From NCBI GenBank assembly GCA_047967505.1, contig CM106541.1: a stretch of 64,000 bases of DNA. One strand, given 5' to 3'. A program made the translations under genes and the position numbers. The DNA comes from Dipteris shenzhenensis. Lineage: Eukaryota > Polypodiophyta > Polypodiopsida > Gleicheniales. Numbering within the stretch: position 1 is the stretch's first letter; each line of letters opens with the position of its first letter. The notes below the pieces were generated by a model, which saw nothing but the letters and a program-made list of their open reading frames with translations, did not search any database and was not told the DNA's origin. Of this stretch, positions 36,501 through 48,500 are shown piece by piece.

Positions 36501-39500
36501 AGTGAACAGGGGTGACCTGGAGGTGAACATAGGTGACAGAGAGGTGAACATGGGGAGGTGACATAGAAGTGAACAGGGGTGACCTAGGAGTGAACAGGGG
36601 TGACCTGGAGGTGAACATAGGTGACAGAGAGGTGAACATGGGGAGGTGACATAGAAGTGAACAGGGGTGACCTAGGAGTGAACAGGGGTGACAGAGAGGT
36701 GAACATAGGGAGGTGACATAGGAGTGAACAGGGGTGACCTAGGAGTGAACAGGGTGACCTGGAGGTGAACATGGGTGAATAGAGGTTCAACCTGAGTGAC
36801 AGGGGTGAAGAGGGATTAAGGAGAAGTGTGCGCCAGAGAAGGCAAGGGCTGTTTCCATCTTGCCAGAGAAGGCAAGGTCTGTTTCCGTCTTGCCAGAGAA
36901 GGAGAAACTCAGTTTTTATTGGTCTCCCACCAAAGAGTGCAACTGGGCAGAGAGTAGAAGCTTGACAGGCGTCTTGCCAGAGAAGGCAAGGTCTGTTTCC
37001 GTCTTGCCAGAGAAGGAGAAACTCAGTTTTTATTGGTCTCCCACCAAAGAGTGCAACTGGGCAGAGAGTAGAAGCTTGACAGGGTTAGGAAAGGGAATAC
37101 ATTGTTGTTTTTTTTTTTTTGAATGAATAAAAATTCAACTAATAGGAATGGAAATCCTTATCCAAAGAGAGAGAGTCAATGTGGATGATACTTCTTTACC
37201 CGTGAGCCATTTACAGGTGCTGGTAACTTCTTGCCCTCCAAGGTGGCCAAATAAACCCCTCCACTGGGAATAATCCTTGTGATAAAGAAAGGCCCTGTCC
37301 AGCCACTGACAAATTTGGGTTTATGCTTCAGGAACTTACTGGAATGTAACAAGACCAAGCTGCCAACTTGGAATTCCCTCTTCCTGAAATTTCTGTCATG
37401 CCATGCTTTCTGCCTTCTTTGCTAGACTTCCTGAGCAAGGATCGCTTCACGACGATGTTCATCCAAGGCTTCAAGATCCCATAATCTCTCAAGTGTCCAT
37501 GCCTCCAAGTTATCATCCATCTCTGCCATGACCCTAGTGGTCTTCATGTGGAACTCATAGGGCATAACCGCCTCCAAGCCGTAAACTAGCTGGAAGGGTG
37601 AATATCCAGTGCTAGCCTTGTATGCTGTTCTGTAAGCAAAAAGAGCAGCTGGTAGTAGAATATCCCAATCTGCCAAGGAATGAAGGCATAACCGAGCCAC
37701 AATATGAGACATGGTCCGATTGGAGCTCTCGGCCAAACCATTGGCTCGAGCGTAGTATGAACTAGAGGTCTTGTGAACAATTTGCAGTTGGGTGATGAGG
37801 TCAGTGATGACATCATTGAGAAAGTGGGTACCTCTGTCACTCATCAATTCCACAGGACATCCAAACCTAGAAATGATTTGATCATACAAGAATGAGGCCA
37901 CAACTTGAGCAGTGCAGGTCTTCGCTGCCTTAGCCTCCACCCATTTAGTGCCATAATCAGTAGCAATCAGAGCATACTTGTTCCCTCTTCGAGTTGCAGG
38001 AGAGATGGGTCCAACAAAATCCAATCCCCATCTATAGAAGGGTGGTACAGGGCTGGATGGCTGAAGGGGAAGGTACTCCCATCGGGTAGGCTTCGGCCCC
38101 CCTCTTTGACATGAGTCACAGTGGCGCACATAAGCATAGCAGGCTTGGAATAGCTTTGGCCACCACAACCCAGAGCCCATTATCTTTCTAGCAGTGGCCT
38201 CTGGTGCCATATGACCTCCCCCCATTCCTGAGTGAGCCTCCTGAAGGATGGCTTGTGTTTCATGAGAGAGCACACACCTCCTTAAAATGTGGTCCTTCCC
38301 CAACTTGTACAGCTGACCCACGATTAGTTTGGAAGGAGCAGCCTGAACAATCTGCCTCCGCTTTTGTGCTGGAGTTAACCCTTTCGGGAACTCCCCTGTA
38401 GACAACAAGTGTACAATGTTTGCATACCATGGGGGAAAGCAGTCCACAGCAAACAGGCAGTCATCTTTTGGTACTGTGGCACCGACATGGAAGAGGCCCG
38501 CATCTGGAAGGTCATCATCAACTCCTATGGCTGCTTCACCTGAAGAGATCCTTGACAAGTGGTCTGCTGGTTGATGCAATTGGCCTAGGATGTCAAAGTC
38601 AAACTCTTGAAATAGAAGAATCCACATGCTCACTCTCCCCCCAAGCGTTGGTTTGTTCAGTAAGTACTTGAGAGCTCGATGATCAGTAATGATGATAAAC
38701 TTACTGCCCAAGAGATAGTGCCGATACTTTGTCATGGCATAGACCATGACCAAGCCCTCGCGTTTAGTGGTGCTATAGTTTCTTTCTGCTCCATTGAGTT
38801 GTCTGCTTGCGAAGTACACAGGTAGGTCGAGTTTGTGCTCTTCATCTGGTTGGGCCAATATCGCCCCAATCGCCAGCCCACTTGCATCTACATGCACATG
38901 AAAAATGACATCCCATTGAGGTTGCCGCAAGATGGGTGCCTTTACTAGACGATCCTTGAGGTTGTCAAACGCCAGTTGTTGAGGTGCCGACCAGTTGAAG
39001 GACTGCTCCTTCCGAAGGAGTTCCGTCAACGCCACCGCTATGTCAGCATAGGACCTGATGAATCTTCTATAATAACCCACATGTCCCAAAAAAGACTTGA
39101 CTTTTCTGGGTGTGCGAGGAATAGGCAAGGTCAATATCACTTCCACCTTTGCTGGGTCCGTGGTCATTCCCTCAGCCGAGACGATGTGGCCAAGGAGGAC
39201 CCCTTGCAAGGCGAGGAAGAAACATTTGTCCGGATTCAAGCACAACCTAGCTTCTCTGCACTTATCAAAAACCCATGCCATTTTATTCCATCCATTGATT
39301 TGATGGGTGTAATCAAACTGCACCCATGATGAACGAAGGTGACCATTCCCATCATGCCTCATGAGGTTCCTGGTTCACTTGATGCTGGCCACCTTTGTTG
39401 ACATCTGGAACATGAAGCACTTCTCGTTTGGTAGTCCCTAGCCTGGAAATCTACTATCATAAAGGAGTACATTGACATTTTCTTTACAGGAGGAAACTTG

Positions 39501-42500
39501 TCGAGACCTATAACAATGTTATATATGCCAAAATAGATGGATGGTAAGCATATGTCAAAAAATAGAGAGGTAGAAAGCATACTATGTATGATTCCCCATT
39601 AGTGGAATAAGCTCTTTCAAGAAAAAGTTCAATTCTTTATCCTAAATAATTCCTTCAATTTGAAGGCCTTCATTAGCACACATCATGGAGTTCTTTAGCA
39701 TTTCCTTTGCCACGCTCATTAGAACTTTGCTAGGAGTCTGCATCTCTATCAACTATACCTTGGCTTTGGATGTTGTTGATAAGGAGAGCTGATTGTTGTT
39801 AATGCGGTGTCGGTTGGAGTGTGGACCTAAGGATTGGTATTCTGATTGTTTAATAACTATGCTCTAACATGTAGATAGCAAAGGGGCTTATTCTGCGTCA
39901 ACAGTAGCTGACGGCCCGTTTTCCCAAAGGAGGGGACTTCAATATCCACAATCTTCTTTTCTTTTTAGGGAATGAGTTTGGGCATGTTCTTGAATTCATT
40001 TATGTGCATATCTATATAGGGGCTTAAGTTGTTGGGTAGAAGATGCATATGTTAATGATTTTGTATGTGCACATCACTTTCTTGACGTACAACTTTTTAA
40101 ACTTTTTCTACTGATTGCAACATAGGTACATGAGATCAAAGTTTCAATATTTCTTTCATGTGGTTTGGTTAAATAGGTCTGTACTCACAGTCGTAGAAGC
40201 AATGTTGTACTCATTTGTTTTTGTTCACCGTGCTTGCATAATCTAGTGCCATATCCTTCAATTCCTTGAGTTCAATTCCTTCTAAAACGTAGGGTGATGC
40301 AAAAGATGGTTTTGGATATTAAAAGAAAGGATTTGTGCTCCTTGTAAGGAGGCACATTAGTTGTATGAATCTAATTGAGGTCAATTTGTGTCATTTGTTG
40401 GTAATAGAAGTCTATCATGCACTACATACTAACATTTTTCTCTTTTTACAGAGTTTGTTGGGGCAAAAGGCCTTAGAAAATCAATTGCAGAAAATAGGTG
40501 TCTTTGAGAATGAAGAATCTATCTCTAAACACTACTTCCTTGATGAACGTTTTAAGCTTTGTAAGTAAACATTTCTTCTTGTCAATTAGAAGGAACTTTT
40601 TTTTCAATTGTCGTTGCATGTATGATTTATTTAGGCTGAAGTTTCTCTAAATTGGATATGTGTGCATGTTGAAATGAAATCGTTTAGACTTCACAAGCAA
40701 TTGTAGCTTGAATGAAGAGATTTTGGACTACTTTTTGATTAGCCTTCTCCTTTAGTGCTAGCCTTCGTCACGGCTGAGTCTGCCCTTCACCTCCAGAGTG
40801 CCCACAGAAACTCAGTACGAAGACTTTGTATAAATGGATGCTCAAGTATGTGTGGGTGTGTGGATTTGTATGTGTGAGAGCATATTTTGATACTATGGTC
40901 TACACCCGCTGTTGGGTGCTAATGACGTCACAGAGGATGTCATAGTAGCTAGTTTATGGTTTTCAACCTTATGAGTGACTATCATGAGATTGAAAATGCA
41001 CTATGTTGTGTTTTTAGAGGATGAGTTTGGGAATGTTCCTGGATTCATCTAGGTATATGTATGCATGTGTGAAAGAATAAAGAGAGAAAATAAGATTTAG
41101 CAAATTCTTAATAGTTTCAGATGGCCAAAATGGCCTATGTGTCAAAGTATGATGTTCTGCTTGCACTATGATAGGTGAAAAGCACAACTTCTCTCTTTCA
41201 CTATCTAAAGAAAGAATGGAGTGCAAGCTATAACTTTGCTTAAAGGAGATGCAATGGGGTGTGCATGTAATGTACATAACCATCTCATACCATGAAAGTG
41301 AAAACTAACAATGTGCGCAATGTAGTTTAACTCATGCTTGCTAGTCAGAGAGCCATTGTGTGTAGGGCAGATATTTGCCATTTGGAGAGGCCTAAGAGAG
41401 GGCATTGTCTAGTGTGAGGGCAATCAACAATCTTCTCATACCAAGCATGTTCAGGAAAAGGTCAACTCACACTTTGCCTTATCCCGTTTGTGGGGACCAT
41501 ATCTCGTCTCTTGCTGTTGCAAATGGGTGTTGGAACCAAGCCTCGGGTCGAGAGAAGGGGTGGGAGAGATCTAGGTAGAGGCAAGGATGCTACAAAGGAA
41601 TGAGGGGGAGAGGGACAAGCTCATAATCAGTGCTATGATTGTTGACGCGCACATCATGAAAATCGACAATGCTCTCCTCTTGGCGTCTCTATGTGGCAAA
41701 TATTGGCCTTTACACACAATGGCTGTTTGACTAGGTGTCTTACATATAGATCTGTTGACTTAGGCCCAAAGGTTTGATGTGATGTTAGTGATGCCATCTC
41801 AAGGTGAAAGATGGATTGTGACTATTTGCTCTCAAAACTACTTGTTAAGGTAGGCTGTTCAGAGCTTTTGGCGCAACCTTCCATCTCCGTGAGGGTGTTT
41901 CCTCCCTCCCAATGAATGGGGTAGTAGTGAATAGAGACATGCACCATGACGTGTGCATCATCAGTCATAGCGCCAGTCCCTTAGACTAGACAATGCCCTC
42001 TCCTAGGCTTCTCCAAGTGGTGCATGTTTCAACTCAGTACTATCCAACTCATGAGGAGGGAGGGGGATGGAGAAGAACACCCTCATGGAGTTGGAAGCTT
42101 GTGACGACAGCTCTGAAGCACCTACCTGAGCACGTGGTTTTGTGAGTGAGCAGTCACAATCCATCTATCGTATTGAGAGGACATCAAACCTATGGGCCTA
42201 AGTCAATAGGTCTATGTGTTAGACTCAAGAGGGGTGACAATACTATACTGCAACCATCTAAGAGAGGTACTTGTAGTGGGCAAGAGAGATGGTTACTCTA
42301 CATTCATATGGATACATATATGGGGGGTAATAGCTTGAGTTGTAAAAAGGAAATAGGTGTAGAGTCTAGAGAATTTCTCTAGACGTAGCATTGTACAAAT
42401 CAAGACCGCATCCCCCACAAGACGTGCTCCCTGGTATTTCCTCTAAGGAGATACAAAAAGCTGTTGTCAGCCTTGGAACAGAACTTCCAAGGACCCTATG

Positions 42501-45500
42501 TGCTCATAGCACGTCTAAAGAAGAGTATACATATATGTGCAAGGCTTTCATGATGGAAATCATACAGAAATATAAAATATAAAATATATGTCCAAGGCTT
42601 TCTGATGGAAATCATACAGAAATATGAAATAACTCCCAAATTGATTGTATAAAATGGGTCCACAAGTAGTTCTCTATGAAGAAACCAGAAGTTGATTGTA
42701 TAAAATGGACCCACAAGTAATTCTCTATGAAGAAACCAGAAGTCTACAATGAGAGAAATCTTTGCCAATTCAAGTTTTTTCAATAGACAAGTCCAAGTGT
42801 CAGACCCCTCAACCAATACAAGTGCTTGACCACTTCTTGCTCCCATCAGGGAGCTGAAACAAGAATTATGAGAAAAAAACTTCCCTTGCAGTTCTCTCCC
42901 CTTTAACTAGCCCCCTTAGTTTGTGAGGTACGTACGTAGCTCATGGGTTGTGCAAGAAAGTTTATTAATGTCCACGGAAGACCAAGAAGTCTATGGGACA
43001 ACATGAAAACCAATTAGTACACCAGCTTAGGGAGGGTAGCTCCCAGGGAGTCTATAAAGCAGCTCCATTTATTTAGAGTACCTACATTATGACTTGGAAA
43101 GAAACATAATCGGCCGTACATCAGTTTAAGACTGAGGGTCTTTTGGCTTGGATTTAAACTCTTTAATGAGTGTTACACCCTCACGGTACACTGCCCATTT
43201 CCGATCATTCCTTGGAGCCTTGACCTTAGCTAATTCCGTTGCCTTATTTTTCAATTGATCTCGTGTAAGTTCTTCAACTATGGATATCTTAGCTCCTTTC
43301 AGCTACCTTATTTTGCAATTGATCTCGTGTAAGTTCTTCAGCTATCGATATCTTAGTTCCTTTCAGCTTGTAGGATTGTCGGAGAAGCTTGACTCGTAGA
43401 TCCCTTGAGTTAAGCATAATGATAGCATGGCCTTTACACTGTAAGATACGAGTTGCTCTGCGTTATATTTCAATTGATCTCGTGTAAGTTCTTCAGCTAT
43501 CGTCGATATCTTAGTTCCCGCATACTTACTCGCTTTGGCTTCTCAGATGCATGGATCAGAGGGGTGTCAGTCCTCTACAGATCAGCCCACGGCCAGGTTC
43601 TTATAGGTGGAGTCAAGGGAGACACGTTTGAGATTACCAGATCAGTCCATCAGGGTTGCCCCCTAGCCCTCTTTTTTTCCCTTTTTGTGGCTGAGGCTAT
43701 GAGCTATTACATTAGAGCTCAAGCTGGAATTGTAGGGCTCAGGCTTCCTCTAAGGCAAGAGGATGAGCTCTTAGACAGTGAGTTGGCAGATGACACGGCT
43801 GTATTTTTGGTTGCCACTCCACAGACACTGAATTAATTCAGGACAGCATTGGATTTGTTTTGCATTGCGGCAAGGTGCACACATTAATTGGAACAAATCC
43901 AATGGCTTTTGGATCAGTAATGAGGACACTCCAGTCTGGTTCACTTGGATTCAAAGGGGAGTCTCCGTTAGATATCTGGGATGCCAGTTTGGGTTGGACA
44001 TCTCTCTAGCACAGCAGTTCGCTCTCATGTTGGAGAGTATCAGGAGGAAACTCATCTTTTGGAGTTCAGCCAGTCTTGACCTTGCATCCAGAGTTGTGGT
44101 TGTGAACCAGGTATTGTTGGCCACTGCTTGGTTTGTTTGCTCATGTTGGTGCAGATCTAGAGATTGTATCGCTCAGCTCATGAGACCTACTATTCTTTGT
44201 CCATTCACGAAGTCTAGGAGAACTACTATTCTTTGTCCATTCACGAATCCATATACCTTAAAAAGATCATGAGGCCCAAAGGTATTGGCTGAATGGACAG
44301 CATTCACTATTGGCTCAATAGTCACGGTAGATTTCGAGGGTGATAAGGTAGGAGCCCCACCCTCCTGCTTCGATGCCTTGGCTTTCCCTTTTATTGAATT
44401 CGTCCTGGCAATTTTAGCCAAGAGAATGGGACACTTATGCCATACGTGCCCTGGCTTATGTTTCTTACACCCGAAACATTTTCCTTCCTTAATCAACTTC
44501 TTCTTCTCTTCGTTCGTCATAGAAGGAAATGGCACCCATCTAGGACATGATTGGCTGTTCACATTCTTGGAATATGCACCTCTTCATGCACATACACTTT
44601 GGAGTACACACCTTTTCATGTGTGACTCTTCACTCTCTATATAAGAGAGGCCCAATTGTATGGATGACATACTACAAATACTCAAGCAATACAAATATTC
44701 CTTGTTCTCTGCTATTTCAGTCTCTTTCCGAAGACAATATTTACACTCTAAAGGCACTCCTCCTGGATATCCTCCGCTTCCGACAGCAGCTCCTTATCCT
44801 TTCTCAGATCCGTGGATTCTGCAGTGACACCCAATTCGGCATCACCAGTGTTACCTCATTCAAGACCTTTGCCAGATTTCCACGGGTGGTTCCATCCTAC
44901 CTCCGCTGCCCTCTCCAACATGAGCAATCTCAGGGAGCAGCCCGGATCTTCTTCCAGGAATGGTACAAACTAGAGCGCAGTCTCGTGCTCTTCTCACAGG
45001 GACGTTAGATATCTTGAACCGCTCGCGTGCAGCCTCTTTGGAGATAAGCGACCCTAATAAAAAAAAGACCCCTGAAGTAAACATACAAGGTGAAGCATTA
45101 CTTCAACTTCAAATTTCTCAGCTTCAGGACAAGATTTCTGACTTGGTCTAGAAAGTCCAACAACTCCAGGATTCTCATAGTATTACATATACAGAGGATG
45201 ATGTGTCGCCACCGGACGATTATGTGGACCCGATCCCACTAGAGGTAGAAAACACTGAACTTTGCATCCTCTATTGCTTACTCCAAGCTTCCATAACTAA
45301 AAGGCTTGACATTAAACTTTCGGAAGCCTACACTGGTTAACGAAATCGCCGAACAGTTGACCAATGGCTCGCAAAATTGCGCATGTACTTTGATACTGTC
45401 GACCTCACTGAAGGCAAGAAGATTGCCTTGGCAGCCTCCCTCCTCAAAGATACAGCTTTCCTATGGTGGCAACGAGGGTTAAAGGACTACACTGGTCAAT

Positions 45501-48500
45501 GAAATCGCCGAACAGTTGACCAATGGCTCACAAAATTATGCATGTACTTTGATACTGTCGACCTCAGTGAAGGCAAGAAAATTGCCTTGGCAGCCTCCCC
45601 CCTCAAAGATACAGCTTTTCTATGGTGGCAACGAGGGTTAAAGGACGGCAAAAGTGTGTTAACTTTTTGGGAACGTTTTGAACACGTGCCTCATAAGCTA
45701 TTCATACCTGCCAATGCGGACTTTCAAGCACGTTCAAAACTTCGACAGTTTGAGCAAACGGGCTCCCTGTCTTTCTACATCTCTCAGTTCACCACATTGG
45801 TGCTGGAGATCGATGGTTTAACTGTGACGATTGCCTTCATGCTTTCATCTCAGGCCTAAATCCCTCATTACGCATTGATGTCCTCAAAGCAAACATCACC
45901 ACCACAGCCGGAGCTATTGCTTACGCAGAGCGCATTACAGATTTCCAAAACACAGGGAAGCAGAGTTCTAATAGAACACAAAACTCTAATATGGCCAAGG
46001 GTGCTCGCCCTCAAGATAACCCCACGTTCATAAAAAACTCCGGTAATCAAGGTCAGCGACAGTCTCAAGATCCCAACAAGTCTTAGAAATCGTATGTTGG
46101 ATCCCAATAGAAGCACTCCTCCAAGGATCGCGCCTCTTCCTCATCATAAAGTCATGACCTTCATCACCAACATAAAGATGTGGCCTCTGACAAGAAGAAC
46201 AACTCCAGCACAAAAGGACTTTGTACCATTTGCACGGGCGACCATAGATGGTTCAATTTTTCAAAGCGACCAAAGCAAAACTTGAATATGGAACCTAGTA
46301 CTTCCCAAGTAGAAGATGCTACCCCACAACAAGACAAGAAAGGCGAAGTTGTTCGAATGGCAAATACCATCGACATGAGCCTTGCTAGCAACCCGGAACC
46401 TTCCGTGGCCACTCAAGTACTTTGCATCCAAGGATCGATTCGAGGAACAACAGTCACTATCCTCATCGACAGTGGCTGCTCTCATAATTTCCTAGCTAGT
46501 TCTATGGTCGAAAGACTTCGGTTGACCACCAGTCCTAGTCCCATGGACTATTAGATTGAACTCGCAAATGGAACTACCTTCTTGTGCAACACCTGGATCA
46601 AAAACCTGTCCTTTCGCATCCAACATTATATGGACAAGTTGAACTTCGACATCATGCCTCTTTCTCGATACAATGTCATACTCGGACAACAGTGGCTCTA
46701 CGACTATGATCCATCAATCAGTTTTCGCAACCATACTATCCAGTTTGTCCACCAGGAAAAACTTATTGAGCTAGCTAGTTCTAGGGACTCTCCTTCAACT
46801 CTAGTTACCTCCGCCCTACAAGTAAAGAAGTGGGTTTGTAAACGTCAAGTAAAGACTTCACTTCTGTTGGTTACGGTAGTAGAGGAGACACCAACAAAGG
46901 ATCCTCCTGAGTATCTCAACCAACCTTTTTTCTAGCCTTACCTGAATATTTTTCCACAGGAATTGCCAAAGCAACTAGTTACCACCTCGACGACCAGTGG
47001 ATCACCCAATTGAACTTATTCCTGACAGTAATTCACCATCGAAACCTCCTTATCGGGTTTCTTACACTCAAAATGAAGAAATCAAAAGACAGGTGACCAA
47101 ACTACTCGACAAAGGTCACATTCAGCCTAGTCGCAGCCCTTTCGGATCTCCTGTACTACTTGTGGAAAAAAAGAATAAGTCAATGCGCCTCTGCATCGAC
47201 TACAGAGCCCCCAACAAGCTCACTATAAAAAACAAGTATCCATTGCCGCCTCTTCGATCAACTTCTACACGTAACACAATTTTCAAAGATTGACCTTCGT
47301 TCAGGTTCACATCAAATCCGCATACAAGAAGGAGACAGCTTTTCGAACAAAGTATGGACACTATGAATGTTTGGTCATGCCTTTTGGGTTAAACAATGCC
47401 CCGGTCACATTCATGACACTAATGAATGACATCTTCAAGCCTTTCCTTGATATCATCATGGTTTACCTCGACGACATCCTCGTTTTTAGCAGATCCCTAC
47501 ATGAGCACAAACATCTTCACCAAGTTTTTGAAGTTCTCCGCGCAAATTCTCTCTACATCAACGTTGAGAAGAGTGAGTTCTTCAAAACCCAACTCGAATA
47601 TTTGGGACATGTTATTTCAGCTCAAGGCATCTCTGTGGATCCCAAGAAGGTCAAGGTAATCCGAAACTGGCCTACTCCTAAGAATGTTCATGATGTCCGT
47701 TCTTTTCTCAGATTGGCAAACCTCTACCATACAAAGGTCTATCAATTTTTATAGATTGCAGCTCCGCGTGTCCGAATTATTGAAAAGTGCCGTGCTTTCT
47801 AGTGGCTTCCCAAAACAGAGTATAGTTTCCAACAACTCAAGCAAGCACTCACTACCACCTGTTATGGCCATTTGAGGTCATGACTGACGCTTCCGACATC
47901 GCTACAGGAGCAGTCTTGATGCAAGAAGGCAGAGTTCTTTCTTTTGATAGCCATAAACATTCTGATATCCAAACCAGATGCCCGTTTTATGATAAGGAGT
48001 TTCTTGCCATTGTACATGCCTACCGCTCTTGGAAACATTATCTCATGGGAGCCGACTCAGTGGTAAAGATAGACCATCACTCTCTAAAGTATATCTTTAC
48101 TCAGCCAGTAATGAACGCTCGACAAGCACACTGGGTTGAGTTTTTGGCCAACTTTCACATGACCATTGAGTAGATTCCAGGACTACGCGATGTAGTTGTA
48201 GATGCTCTCAGCAGGTTAACTCTAGCATCATCTATGGTAATCTCTACATTACCTGTGGATGTTTCGAATTCATTCAAAGGGAAGTATCTCAATGATAAAG
48301 ACTTCGGCAAAGTAATACAAGTTCTTTCAAAAGATCAACCTTCTACTTCCGAACAGAAGATCTTCTCATCCTATTCTTATATGGACGACCTTCTGTATTA
48401 TCAAGATTGCATTTGTGTACCACATGACAAGAATGTTCGACGTCTTTTGTTAAAAGAGCATCATGTAGTTCCTTATGCTGCCCATCCAGGCATCAACAAG

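Noticed and set aside
41370-41405. CHLERP reading as a SAC HFERL exon
   Set aside because: Wrong place in the gene order, no splice sites, and that block is already encoded at 19023-19121.
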